A stretch of DNA of 64,000 nt, taken from contig NC_079876.1 of assembly GCF_029227915.1 (NCBI RefSeq), positions 26,201,828 through 26,265,827 on the forward strand. The letters run 5' to 3'. This DNA comes from Hydractinia symbiolongicarpus. Its lineage: Eukaryota; Cnidaria; Hydrozoa; Anthoathecata; Hydractiniidae. Positions within the stretch are counted from its first letter, which is position 1; every line of letters starts with the position of its first letter. Under the pieces are notes generated by a model. It was given only the letters and a program-made list of their open reading frames with translations, ran no database searches and was not told the DNA's origin. Of the stretch, positions 1 to 14,800 are shown in pieces. A program made the translations under genes and the position numbers.

Positions 1-561
1 TGGTTAATATGATAGCGGTACGATGCAAGATCTTGCGTTTGAATCTTCTACGAATAAGAAAAAGCAGTTGAAGCTACCAGAGACAGACCATAGATTTGAA
101 CTAACAAGACAACATCGCTATATCTCTCCAGAAATTTCTATTGACAACCTTTATTGATTTATTGATATTTTCTATCCTTCCAACGCACAAGTTTTGTTTT
201 GATTACACCAGATGAGCAATGAATTATCCAAAAAATATTTCAAAAAAAGAAATTTCATGTGTTTCTAGAAAAATCAGTGTGAAACAGTGACTTTTAAAAA
301 TAATGCATGCCGGTAACATTTCAGTTTAAATTCTTCGCTCCTGCGTAACTCCCGTTGAAATTAAGGAAATATTAATTTATTCTAAAGAATTTCTACAGCC
401 TGTAACGTCGTTCTCACATAATATCAATAACAGCCTCACACCACCGCTTAAATAAATTTCTGTTTATGTCAGCATTACGTCATGTCAAGAACTAAATCTC
501 TATACTGTCAGCATTTAGGTTATCTTGAAAAACACACTACTTGCGCATGATTTAAAAGAGT
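1..561. other. 3' flank of the PI3K p85-like gene
   Basis: AT-rich sequence downstream of the p85-like stop codon (TAA on the minus strand at 562-564). It should hold the 3' UTR and polyadenylation region of that gene. I see no further gene or clear repeat. Confidence 0.5.
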
Positions 562-2864
562 TTACTCATAAATAGGTTCGTCGCCAGTGTGTTCAAGAAA
601 TCGGTACGGAGTTTGTAGCGTGGTGTCTAAATTTTTGTTGTGCATGCGAAGAGACTGATTGTGATAGTGGTTAATTAGCTCGTGCAGTGTTTTATATATG
701 TTGTGCGGTTCCGCGAAACCATAACCGTTTGGTCCTTGTAATACCGGAACATGCTTGATGACGCTGTCGTGTCTAAAACAAAAGAAGTGACCTTTTTAAC
801 CATAGCCACGCTGCCATAATGGACTGACAAGTAACAGCTGCATAGTTACAGAAATGAACGTTAAACATATTTGTTATCAAATGAGAAAAGCTCGAATGAT
901 ACATCTCTTTAATAATAGCCTAGCCATATTTTGTCTGTCTCTGCGTGGACCCCCCGCTGAGTTAGAAAATCGTGCTACGGAAACACGAATATCAAAAGCG
1001 ATATATTTTTATCCACTTTGTTGCGACGGGTAAATTTAAAGGACGGGCGACCACATGGATCTTTCCACGGGCTAACGACTAGTCTCTTTAATAATAGCCG
1101 TATTTTGTCTGTCTCTGCTCAGGTCCCCCGTTGAGTTGGAAAAACGTGTTTCGGAAACACGAATATCAAATGCGATATAATTTATTCTACTTTGTTGCGA
1201 CGGGTAAATTTAAAGGACGGGCGATCCCGTGGATTTTCCCAGGGGCTAACGAATAGTCTCTTTAAAAATAGCCGTATTTTGTATGTCTGCCGCGAAAGAC
1301 GCGCCCTTTTAAGGAAACACAAAATGCGATATATACAGGACAGGCGACCCGGTGTATTTTTCCACGGGTAACGTCTAGTCTATATTATAAAACCCGTATG
1401 CGCAAAATGGTACCGCAAGTACGAGACGCACGCAATGCTGTATAAAAAGGACGGGCGAACCCGTGGATTTTTCCACGGGCCACCGACTAGTATAACATAC
1501 ACGTCAGGTGTAATGAGGCTAAAAAATCTAACTAATTAATATACGACGACTGTGAGAAACGTTAGTATACCGTGGCAGGTTTATCACAACTTTTCGTGTA
1601 AACATAATTTCTTAGACAAGGCTATGGAAGATCTTGTTCTTAAAGGAGCAAACTTTTAAACTTATTTTAATAATTTAGGATCTAGTCAAAACAACGCAAT
1701 ATCGGCCTCGTGTAAAACATGCACGATGACTTACACAAGCGTTATCACGTAGGGATAATTCGAACTTTCGCGAACAAAGAAAGTCCCGTTAGGTTTATTC
1801 TCCAGCATTCTGGTAATTTCATTCCTGAAAAAAAAAATAATATTTGTGAGTATGTGACTTGAGGACACCAGCATTGAACCTTCTCTCTTACGTTCCAATG
1901 CTGCGTGTGGCGAACATTGGTGAGGTTTTAACATCGCAGCCTAAAAAGCTTTGGTTATGGGTTTTTTTCAAGCAGATAAAACCTTTCTTTCAACGCTTAT
2001 ACGCATAATCAGGGTTAGTTTCACCTTGGAGGAAGAAAAACAAAACTGTTTTCTTTCTCCCAGATTTTACTGGAACAATAACAAGCATATACCGAGCATA
2101 ATCGCTCAGCTCGACTCAGAAATATTGATTTTTGCATTATTTAAGTCATAATTGAGAAGCTTTATCTGATAAAATCGATCCATCTTCGTTTCAACAAAAG
2201 AGTCGTGAAAATAAAAACTTTCTTTTTAACTTTGTTGACATATTTGAGGTGGTATGTGTCCAAGAAAAGGTCACGTGATATAAGTAAAAGTGATTTATGT
2301 ATCACGTGGCTAAAATGTGTTGGCTGACTTGGTCTTAACTGAAAACGACACAATTTACGCTAGGCCATCTTAAAAAAAACGCATAATGTAAGCATATTAT
2401 TAAACCTGGAGAATAAAGGTTTATTAACCATTCTCGAGCCTGTTCAATATTTAAAAAAAGGCGAACCACAGATTCCATTACCTTTGTTCATTGTTCGCTG
2501 AAGAAAAAGAAGCACTATAAATTATTCGTCAAAAATTGAGGCATATTTACTAAAAAAAAGCCGCAAAATACGATATACATCGCGTCCATTCATCACCCGT
2601 GGTCGTGACAAAAGTATTACACAAATAATTTTAAATTTGACGCGGTTCGGCAAACTATAGACAATAATTGCCAGTTTCACAAAATAAAAATAAATAAATA
2701 AACGCCAATTTCTATAGGCCAAAGCATTTAATACGGAGGCTTTTACTCCGGGATATCAATACCTTTCAAGTTTATATGGAAATAACCAATATTTCTCCTC
2801 CAAATCTTCCATGTGTTGTTTCTTGTTCGGTAGTTTGGCTGCGTTTGGTAAATAGTCGTATATT
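562..2864 (-). CDS. p85-like exons 18-20: C-terminal SH2 domain
   Basis: Exons 2864-2763, 1824-1735 and 772-562. GTFFVRES carries the binding Arg (about residue 740). GYGFAEPHNIY and LINHYHNQSL give the C-terminal half, then LDTTLQTPYR, and the protein ends DEPIYE. The last intron (773-1734) contains the tandem Helitron-like array, so the array is transcribed with the gene. Confidence 0.94.
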
Positions 2865-5800
2865 CTGAAAAGAGTAGGAAGTTGAAATGTCACAGTTTAA
2901 AAACACACATACTGATTTCAAAGAAACAACAAACAAAACAAGATGGTAGTCAATATGGTAATAAACAGAACAGGAATTCACAAAATCTACAGAACAAGAA
3001 ATTATAGAACAAGAATTTGCTGAAAATAAAAACTGCTTACTCTTTCAGATCTTCGCTTTCTTTCTCCCTCAAGGCTGTTGGGTTGGTGTCTCTCATTTTC
3101 CTTTTGAAAGAAGTGAGAATTGTCAATGCAATATTAAAATAAATATAGCCCTCTCCTATGTTACTAAAACTAATTTTGGCATTTTTTTTTAAGGTGACGA
3201 AAGCAGCGAATTTAACTAGAGATAATAAAAAATAGGCCAAAAGATTTACTTAAAATCAAAATTTTAGATTCACTTTTATTTGAGATATTTTTGAAATAAA
3301 ATTCGTGGTTCGCAGTGGGAAAAAATTTAAATTTTGGACGAATTAAATTTAAAACGTTAGCACCTCTCAATTGCCGAAAAACGCATTAAAATTAAAAAAA
3401 AAAAAAAAAAAAAATGGTGCAACGAGATTAAAGGGCTCTTTTCTTAAAAATCAATTTCTAAAGAAATTATCAGGCCCCTTAACTCTATCCCCCGTCTTCT
3501 ACAGCATAGTACGGCAGTCATATGGTGTTTTTGAGATATGTATCGTGAGGTACAACTTGCTGCGCCCCGATGTCAGAGGGACGTGGCGTTGTGTGCATCT
3601 AATGAAAGAAGAGAGAACTGGCAGTGGGTTACTTTCTGCTTGCAATTAATCCTGCCGCAGAATAACACCAAATAAAAGCTTAAGAGATTATGGAAAATAT
3701 TTTCTATTTCTTTTAAAATGGCGACCAATAACAAACACAAACAACTCAACGTACTGGTAGATGCGATTGTATTCTTCTTGTAAATTCGGCAACTCTGTAC
3801 TGCGTTCTGTTAGTTCCGTGTTCAAAACATTACAAGCCTGCTTCAAGTCCATCAACTTCTCGTCCAACTCCTGCCAAACTGTTTTCTCCTGACGTAACAG
3901 GTCGTTCAAGTTCGTTAGACTCGTTTGAATGCTAGTGTAAAAATAACAAACAAAGCATATACTAGCCAAATACTTTTTTCCCTAAAGAATTCCCATGTGA
4001 ATTGGTTTATCAGTTAACATCAGGGAAATTGAGTCTGGAAGGAAATACCCTCTGAATGCTTTAACAGCAGTAGCGAAACATTCATAAGCGACCATTTAGA
4101 AAAATAAAATTACGTTGGTCGACAAAAAAATAGATGTCGTGAAAGTCGACTTTTTGTAGTGTAATAATTAAACGTGAAACCGTAAAGACGAACATTCTTA
4201 TATATTTGACTCGATAATACAGGTTGGACTCCATCACTAGCGTATATTTTTTAAATTGTTAGTCATTCATGACAGTCGAAGCTGACACGATATGAAAGTC
4301 ATAAAAAACAACTGTCAAACTCCACAGTTAACATAAGAAATGCAACGACAGCGTCAGATATTGTTGACACGACATCGTTAAAAATTCGACAAAAAGATAC
4401 GTCATGCGCTTACTCTTGTCGGTCTTGTGCCGAAGCTTCATTGTATTGTTGTTGTGCTAGTGTGATTTGCTCGTCGATAAAACTAACGATATCCGTTTGA
4501 GATTCTGACATGATCTTGCATTCCTCCAACAGCTAAAAAAGTACCATACACATTTAATTTAAGGATACTTCAATGGTTCAGACACATATTCAGTATTTTC
4601 ATTACTTCTCAAATTTTCTGGGTGTTTTTTTACAAAATTATTAACTGGATAATAAAAGCAAATTAAATTGTCTATAAGAAAATCATTATAAAATTTAATT
4701 TTGCCTAAATCGGGAAGATCGTTAGCACAAGGATGGCTTAATCAGGGAAATCACCATCCAAAATACTTTTCCCACATATTAAGTTTGGGAAAAGTTTTAT
4801 TGCAACGTTGAAATCGAAAGTTATTAAAAATGATTCAAATTTCATTAGTTATTTAATATACTTTCTACGGGAAGTTTTCCTAGATGATTTGATTTATTTA
4901 TTTATTTATTATTTTCTTTATTATTTGCTATGACTTTTCACCATTTCAAAGAAGTTTAATATTAAGATTTTTCTGGATTACTAACATCTACGTGGCGTAT
5001 TTTATTTAAAGCATGACACCAGAACTCTCACCCGTTGTTGATCTTCCACCTGGAATTCCAACAGCTTTATTTCTTTCAACATATCGTCCACTTCTTTGTA
5101 CCGTTCCGTAAGTAGAGCATCGTCTTCCTCCTTTACTCAAAATAAAAATATGAGGATTAATCAGCGTGTCTGTAAGATATTTGAAGGTTTACATGCTTAA
5201 GATTTTATAGCTATAACTTTTGTCACATTTTTCAGCACACAAACACACAGAAGAAAAATCCCTAGTTGCAATTCATGAATTGTGAAAGACCTAAATATGC
5301 AATTGTTAAAGATGCATTGGAAATTTCTGGTAATATTCACGTTCTCGAGACTTTTTTCCAACAAATGATAGAAATTCAAAATTTCTAAAGGTCACCAGAG
5401 TCGTCAAAATAAAAGCATTTAAAAACATCGCTTCGAACAGACGTCAACAGTTAACAATTTCCATCTTGTGAAAAATTTCAAGTAAACATGAGATGGTGGA
5501 CATGCATTTAATGACCCTACAAGTTTTATTATGCACATAACAAGGTTTAACTTATAGCGGGGTTGGCAACAAAAACTCTTAAAGGATTTGCTAGAATCCG
5601 ACTGGTAGCCTTGTGGTAGAGCGTTTGCTTCCAGTGCAAGAGATCTTTGGTTCAAACCCGGGCCGAGTCATGCCAGAGACTATATAAGTGTGAATCTGTC
5701 CTTTCTGCTTAGCTCTCGGCATGAGAATTCGGATTGATATCTCAGGCGGTTGTCTAATTGAGTGATTGCAGTGTTGCACAACTTTCGCAGCTCAAATGGG

Positions 5801-8800
5801 AGCTTCGTAGGACCCTCTTGGAAAGCAGTACTTATAGGAACTGAAGAGGTTATCCTGGGTATATAATTTCAATAACAATAATAATTCAATAAAGAATCAG
5901 TAACCAACAGTTCATCATCAAGAAGTTAAAAACCCCGTTGCGATAAACCCCCAAAAAACAACATACCGGGTTGCTTTCAGGTTTCCCACAAGGATTGGTT
6001 AACTTGATGTTAAGTTTCTCGTTGTAATCTTCTAGAGAATGAATGCTGAAATGATGGACAAGCTCTTTGAGATTAGAGAAGTTTAACAGGTCCTCTCTAA
6101 ATCCACAGCGACCATCACGTTGGATTACTCGAATTAGCCTGTCCTTTCCATCTTTCCTGGAAGTGATAAAAATTCCAGTACCATTTTAGTTAAAAAACAC
6201 ACACATATCAAAGCTATGTACGAATCATTAATGGTTTGCTGAGTCTAAATATGCTGAGGTAGCAAATTAGTTTCAGATCTGCAGATGTGTGGTGATAAAC
6301 TATGACAAGAGAATGCAATGGCAATATGGCAGAAATGTTGGTTGCTGATATATAACGTAGCGAAGCAATTCTCTGTCGTAAAAATTAAAATGGCTAAAAA
6401 AACTTAAAAGTGGCCTTTTTGTTACGTTAAAGATAAATAGCATCATGTTGTAGAACTTTCATCTATTTTATTAGACGTTTTTAACTGATATGCACAAGGC
6501 AAAGACAATCCTTCTATGGGCACTTAACGAGTGTTGCTTATCCCAGGAATTCAACAATCGGGAAATTTATGCAGGTTTAAAAACTTTGCATTATTTATCG
6601 TTTTTTTTTTATCAGACTTGTGACCGAAAAGTGATTCAAAATTACATTGCATGGTTCAGTTCAAGAAAGCTGAACTTTTGAGAGAACACTTTCAAAATAT
6701 AAATATATATACCTTTAATTTAACAAGAATGCATTAATGTCCTTCCTTTGAAAGAAAACAAATACCTGACAGTTAGCGTCCATCCACCTTTTCTTTCTTC
6801 TGATGGTCGAACAAGAAATGAACCATCAGGTGTTCCATGTAATCTGTGCGATATATCTTTCCTGAAGAGTGTGAAAAAACATGATTGAACGCAATAAAAT
6901 AAGATTTAACTTAATAAAAAGCAACTCAGTACGACTGATTAAAATAAAACACAACTAAATACAAAGTTATAACCAACTTAATAACATGTGGCTATTTTTG
7001 CTCAATAACCTGACAGGGTAACCACTCTTAAGGCAAAAACAAAAGAACAAAATACTCTATGGAGAAATAAAAAAAAACTACCACAACCAAAAAAAGGTGT
7101 GAGAAAAAGAAATATAGGAAGTATTAAAGCACTCCACAGCAATGCAAAATCCAACTTCCTTGCATAGCTATGAAAAAGCAGTAAAAAATAAGCAAAAATT
7201 CAGGGCAGATTACCAGATAGTTTATAGATTCTTAAGAAGGTTTTTAAGAATTTAAAGAGCAATGGTCACCCTGTTTCAATAGACTTTCACCCAGGCTTTT
7301 CTAAGAATTTTCCAATCGTAATATTCCAAAACATAAAGAATGCTACCCTACCTTGTGGCATCAGCCCAAAACCATGGTTCTGAGTCGTAGTCTACAAATA
7401 AGTCAAATTTAGGTTTAAGAGAGAGGAAATTATTAAAAAAGAGCTTGAACAGCTGAAATAAGATGGCAGGTTTTTTTTTTTACAGTTTTGGTTTGTTTTC
7501 TTCAGAGTAGAATGTCAGAATTATTAATAATTGGGAAAAATTAGTCTAATGTTTTCTAACGGTCTAATGTTTTTCTGGTTTTTAAAGAGGGTTCTATGGT
7601 TCGTAACACGTGTTTTATCGAAATGTGAAACTTCAACATGTGGAAATTTGAACACGTGGAACTTCGACATGTGAGACTTACCAGGGATGGCGTGGCTTTC
7701 TGATTGAGACGCATCACAGAGCAGCATGTGCACCACTTTCTGATGAGACTGTAGATTCGCTATAAATACTCTACATAGAATAGAAATATGAATGTCACAA
7801 GCATGGACTGGACTACAGGTAAAAAAAATCTAGAAAAAAATTTAAATTTTCAATAAAAACAACTGGAACAGAGAGGTTATAAACTATAAATATTGAATTC
7901 TATATAACAGTACATATTACTATTAGATTAAGTTATATATAAATTAGAATTATAGCCTTAACAATAGTTGCTTGGAGAGTTTGAAATTATGAATAGTTAA
8001 ACAAAAACAACAGACATTCTCAAGTAATTGGTTATTTCCCTAAACTTTATTAAAAATGTTATCTATCTATTTGTATTATGATGACACCAGCTGTCTTTTA
8101 TTGACCAGATGTGAAGTTGTTTTGCTGACAGTGACATTTAATCAATAAATTATTAATTCATACGACATAATGCTATCGTTTATACAGGGTTCTTTTTTCA
8201 AAACAAAATTTGAGAAAATTTGGGGAGATTTTTGAGGAGCTTTTGTTAACAAAATTGAGGAGATTTGACTTGTAAAACTTGCACTTGTAAAAATGAAGAA
8301 ACACAGAGTCTGGCATCTCAATACTTTCTTACAAAAAGATAACTAAGAAACTTATAATCATTGCAAAAAAACATAGAACTCAAATTATACCAACATATGC
8401 GTACAAAAATAAAAAAATGTGTCCTCAGTAAAAGAGGTTCATGTGATCGAATTCTTCATATTTTTACAGTAAATATATTATGTAGGCATTTCTTTTCTAC
8501 TATCCTTATTATATAAATCAACAGCAAAGATACAAATAAACAAATTAAAAAAGCAACCAACTTAGCCTCGCCATCTTCGGGTCTAATTAAATACATTGAA
8601 AAGATCTTTGATAGTTTTTCCAGCGTCATGCCATTATTAGCATTATACTTAGACATTCTAAATGAAGAAAAAAAGAGAGTGTAAAAGCTGTGACAACTTT
8701 CTTATTTTTAAAAACTATAAAAATAAAAAGCTTGCTAAAACAGCTAGAACAGCTTTAGTGACATTTAAATCAGTAAAAATGGCTAAAACAATATGGTCAT

Positions 8801-11800
8801 CCTGAGCAACTTAATTTTTTGGCTTGAAAAAACGTTTTTCTTTCGTTACTACTTAAAGTAAAAATTCAAAACAGTCCGGTCTAAAAACAAACGCATTTTA
8901 TGCAGAATTCTAAGACCCTATACACCAAAATCATATAAACAAAATTTTTTCCAGGATTCACCAAGCTATTTAAATATCACAAACTCTATCTTTAACATTT
9001 AAAAAAACAACAGTTATAACTTTGCAAGTCACACCTTCAATGAAGACCACAAGTAAGCTTAAAAATAAATGTAGAAACTATACTTGATGAGATGATGCAT
9101 CACATAGTCAAGGTGTGAAACTTGCCAACCCTTGAGAAGCATCTTTATCTGTCCATACTGCTCAGCAGTACTATTTTCTTGGTCTGAAACAGTAAACCAT
9201 TTGAAATAAAACAGCCGTGGATTGAAAAAAATAGCTAACAAAAATCTGAATCATCATCTAAACTGATAAATTAAATATTTGCCAACATCCAAATTTTAGA
9301 AAATTAAGTTTATATTCTTCTTTACTGAATTCCTGATCTTCCTAATAAACATAAAAAAAATCTTCGTTGAATTGCATTTGCTTAGAAAATGCTTTAAAAC
9401 TTCAATTTATTAATAACTTCATCAATCTGATAAATATAAACTTTCCGTAAATATAAAATCGCAACCTCGCATTCGTAAACATATATATCTAATTTTAGTT
9501 TCAATTAATTTTAAATTAGCCGACAAACAATATTTCTTGAAAATAACAAATAAATAACAAACTGGACCTAAAATAATATTTTTCCCCAAACAAATCCTGA
9601 AAAAAGATCGAAAACAACAATAACTTACTTGATAAGGCAATGAAATTGTCATATTCCTCAAATGGTAACAAAGGGTCTGGTAACTCAATAAGAAATGTTT
9701 TTAGAACATAGGCCGGGCATCGCGGATCACTCCAATACTCGTCATTCATGTTGACACTTAGAGGATCTAAAAATGAATGTTTGAATTGATACAAGAGAAT
9801 CCCAATCTGTAAACATATGTGCAAGCAAAAATAAGAATGGCAGGAAACAGCAATATATACAATTTTTTTCATCCTTTACTAAACTTGCCTGTTACTACTC
9901 ACAACTGCAAACATAGGGTATTAGGTGATAAGTAACAAAGTATAGTTAAATCAATTTAGGGCTAAAAGATATCTCACTCATTGCATCCATCGATAAATTT
10001 TTCTAAAAATCTCGTTAAATTTCATTGTTTCAATGTTTGCTAAATAGATTAGTACAGGGCCATCAATAATAGGTAAGCCATTGCTCTCACGCATGCAAAA
10101 ATGTCATTAGGTGCTCCCCCAGTTCCACAAAACGTTTGGCTAGCATTCTTGATTTCCGAACTCTAAATTTGTTCTAATAATTATTTTTTTTTAATTTAAC
10201 ATAACATTTAACAACTATGAAGAGGCTGTGTTGATGATACACAATTATTTATCTGAGTCAGGAGTCGGTGGATTAGCTAGGATGAACAGTTTAACTTCGA
10301 ATTTGTTTTCATTGATTAATTTCTTCACAATAAAAAAAATTATTATGATTCCCTGGGCCCAGGGTGCATGATCATTACATTTCTTAGGAAAGTATAATGG
10401 CCAGGATCTTGAAAGTAACAATCTTACAATCATCGAGTTGAATGGCTTTTTGAAGCGTTGGTATGGTTGTCTTTTTGAAAATTAGTAACAGATAAAAAGA
10501 ATCTTTGACAATAATGGAATATTATTTTAATGATTTTCATAATCCATTGTTAGTGTTGTCATTATTAGCTGCCGTTCAACTTTTCATATTTTACATATAA
10601 ATATTGTTTGTTCTACAAGTAGGCATATCAATGTTGTTTATTCCACAAGTAGCCACAAAGTTTAATTAATGACTCAATTTACAACTTTTTGATATCTGGG
10701 TTAAAATACCCTGCCATGAACATTGCTAGAACTTGTACTACGCTTGTTCTTTTACCAAAACTGCAAATAAGAAGTAACAAAATTGCTTTGCTCCTGTACA
10801 CCATGTACGGGCAAAGGAATTTTGTTATTTCACATTTTCAACAACATTTTTATCTTTATATTTCAGAATCGTCTGCAAGTGCAAAAATAAAAATTATCAA
10901 AGCAAAATTATTGAGCATGTGAATTAACGCTTTTTTTCTTATATATAGGCCTGTTAGTAGCTCTGAAAACTGAGAAATGCTAAAAATTTATTCAATTACT
11001 CAGATTTTCCAATTACCTTTTTGAATACTATGAAATAAAACTGGTTAGGTTGATTTTCTTACAAGATGTTTGTATTTGTTGTAACAATAAAAATAAAAGA
11101 GTTCATTTAACTGTTACGTGATTATCAAAGAAATCTTCTCTCTTTGTTTACACTTAGGTCACTCACCTTGGTTTAATGCTGAACGTAGTGCTTCAACCTG
11201 CTCATAAGGCGCATTACTTGTGTAAACGTTAGGAGTATTTAGCCCATACCGCTCGACAGCTTCTACACACTTCCTTAACACAGCTGGTATGGTCTTGGAG
11301 TTATAGTTGCAGCAGAAAGAAGGATCTATGTTAAAAAATTTAAAGTTGTTAAAAAACAAAATCAAAAATGGTCAAAATGGTCATGCTATTTGGTTTGTTT
11401 ACCTTCTGAGTCAGATGGTCTTCTTGCTCGTATATATGATTCGTTGCATTCTCTAATGGAAGCGAATGCACATGAACGATGGCATTGTATGCCACAAGCT
11501 AAACACAAGAAAACAAGAGTATGTATCAATACAAAATAACTGCACACAGATTTCTTTTATTTCTGGAATAAATCTAAGAATGAATCTATGACCAGGCATG
11601 ACATATGACCAGGGTTGAAAAGATTAGGCTACTGTTATATTTTTAGGTTGACCCTAAACATTATGTCATATTGTTCAACAGCATAGTGTTCTTGTTAAAT
11701 TTTAGAATTTTGCATACAATTTTTATAACAAGGTACAAAATCTAAGTACTGTGATGTTTAAGCTTTGTAGGGAGCTCTTCGATAGCTTCATAACTAATTT

Positions 11801-14800
11801 CAGCAATGCAGTGCAAGCCACACTGAGAGTCTATAGGAGGCAATATTAACTGCTATCAAATTAAAAGTAAAAAAAAAAAAAACAGTTAAATTTAACGTTT
11901 ACTTATAATCTAAAAGTCACATTAAACCGAACAACAAGGAATTAAATGGGTAAATAATTTTAAACTATTCATTAAAATATTCTGTTCTTAAATGTTTTTT
12001 TTAAATAAAATAGAATGTTTCTTCAAACATTGGATTACGTCACGAAGTGACCTGGTTTCCAGTTGTTGTTTTGTTTTCTTTAAGCAAAGGGCTTTACTTA
12101 AAGTTCGTATTTTAGCAGGGTAATGACTCAGTAACCTTAACCTTATTAGATGTCTTATTCTGGAAAATACAGACCTTACTTCATTCAGTCTAATGTCAAG
12201 AACTTGTCTATATTTTTCTGAATAGACAGGCTAAATGGTTAATAAGTCATTAAAATACACTACCAAAGTACCTGCACACATTAGGCCTTGTCTGAAAACT
12301 CCAAACATAGGCTTGTCACAAATATCACACTTCTGAAATGTCGTAAAACTGTGCTCAAAAAGTTTGACATGTGTACTAATGTTTGTGTTATCTTTCAACT
12401 GTCCAATGTGAGGTGATGTCATGTTCTAAACAAGAAGAGGGGGACTGTTAATAAAACCATGGGAAATACACCATAAATATTTAATGCAAGATGGATGATT
12501 GAGGGCACTTATTACTTGGTACTATATTTTAAAATAGAGATTTAAGAAATACTGGTATTAATACTAACATTTTCAGTATCAGGGTATTATATACACCTAC
12601 AGTACTGTGAAAAGGTTTGTTAACATCGTGTTTGTGTAATGAGCATGGTGCACACGAACCACGATAAAAATGTGGTCTTTATATGTAACAAACATTCAAA
12701 CATTCTATCGTGGCCACCACGCTAACATTATATCTCCACGAAGGATCGTGTGTTCCATAATTATTTTCGCGAGCTCAACGATTTTTATAGCCAGTATAAT
12801 TTAATTTTTATTCTTTTCAAAAAAGTTTTTCATTAAAGTTTATTTGTTTGTTTCAGGTTTTATCAAGTTAAAAAAGCATTTTCGTGTTTTTTGTTTGGTG
12901 TATACTTTTTCGTCATGGACGCGATTGTATTTTCACGAAATGTCATTTGCCTAGAAAAATTAAATTTGTTTGCGGCGATTGAAATGTTTTTTTAGATCGC
13001 ATTTTAAAAGTTTAAAAACGAAAAGCGGTGATAGAAATGTTTTTTACATCGCGTTTTGATTCATAAACAATTAAAATCTATTATTTACCTAGCTTTATGA
13101 CAACGAATTAAAACAGCATGTGTTAATTTATTTTTTTGCCGTCGGTTTTTTAATTAATTGATGAACTAATACGGTCTTTGTTGTTTTACAATAAAAGTTA
13201 TCTATCATGGACGCCACTGTGTAATGTTTAATTTTTGTTCGTGTAGTCTAAGAAACATGATCGCGAGGTCCATGATTGTTAAAAAAATACGCATCGTGGG
13301 CTATTGTGGTTCGTGCGTAACATGAAATAAACACAAACCACAATGGTAACAAACCTTTTCACAGTACTGTAATAAAAGTTACGAAACCTTAGTTTTAGTC
13401 GTCTTAAAAATGCATTTGGGGTAAATAAAAAATACACCTAAAAAAAGTACATTGAAAATAAAATACAAGTCACTGGAATTATAAAAATGGTTGTAAACAT
13501 ATCCTAAATTTCATTCTTTTGTATGCTTGGATGCTTAACCTTTTGAAATAATAGCTTGCTTAGTTTCAGAGCTAAATCCTATTCTTAACCCTTAGAAAAA
13601 AACATTATAAGAGCTTACATAAAAAAAATATTTTACTACATTTATTACCCTTAACAAAGAAAACAGACTCTTCTACTTACAGGTGGTCCACCTCGTAGTT
13701 CTTCGATGCACATGACAAATATTTTGCTATGCAAATTAAAATCTATTCCCCAGTCCTAAAATATTACAAAGAAAAAGCATTAACTCACAAATCATTTACT
13801 AAATTTCAATCTTAAAAATTCAGTATCCCGAACCATATAATTTTTTTTTTACTGTTGGTTGAGAGAAAATAACAAAAAACGTTTCAGATCTGCTAACAAG
13901 AAGCACAGACACTAATGTAATTCATACTTGCAAATGCTCTATAGTGATTTGCAGTAATTCTCGACCAGTAATATTTTGTTTTTTTATGATATGTATATAT
14001 GGATGAAGATGCACTGCAACCATCCATTCAAGAACTTCATCGCGACTCCACTCTTCCACTGGCTAATAAGGAGATCACAAAACATTTTACATGCATAAGA
14101 CAGACAATATACAACTTCTTAAATTATATTATAAGGAAATATATGTAATATATATAGATAGAAAGTCGTACTTTAAAAAAGCTAGCAACATCTATTTCCG
14201 TAATAATTTTAATACGCATTCAATACCATATAATTCAACTTAAAATCAATATCTAAATTTCAATCTAAAATCTAAAAAAATCTAAAAAGTTAAGCAAATT
14301 ATTTTGAAGAAACACATTGCAACCGTTGGGACTAGGACAAGTGTTTTGCATTGGTCACAGTGTTTCTGTGTCAAAGAAATGCTATATTTTTATTGTCATA
14401 ATACACACATTCTTTCTTATAATATACATTTGTTTTCATTTTTATAAAAAGGATTTTAAAATTTTACGATAATTTTTTCTTTCTGTAAAAAACGTTGAAC
14501 CTCATTGTGGCCACATGTCCTTTAATTGTTCTTGTTGATAGTCTCACTACGCAAATTTAATATCTGTTTTTTACTTTTATAATTCAGTGCTCATGTTTTG
14601 ACAGGTTAAGCTTTTGCACACTTGTCAGTCTCAACATAAGTTCACACCGCATGCCAATCTCTGTTTAAATATTCCCGACTGATTTTTTTAAAAAACTTGG
14701 ACTATGCCTGACACAAATTGTCAATAAAAATGAATATTGAGCTGGAGATATGATAATCAATGCTGAAAAAATCTTTCGAATTGTTATTAATTGTTGAACT

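Noticed and set aside
904-1490. Array as a CRISPR or ordinary satellite
   Set aside because: Repeats have no spacer pattern, the setting is a eukaryotic intron, and unit ends match Helitron termini.
5594-5665. SINE head as a true tRNA gene
   Set aside because: Acceptor stem does not close and a SINE body follows.
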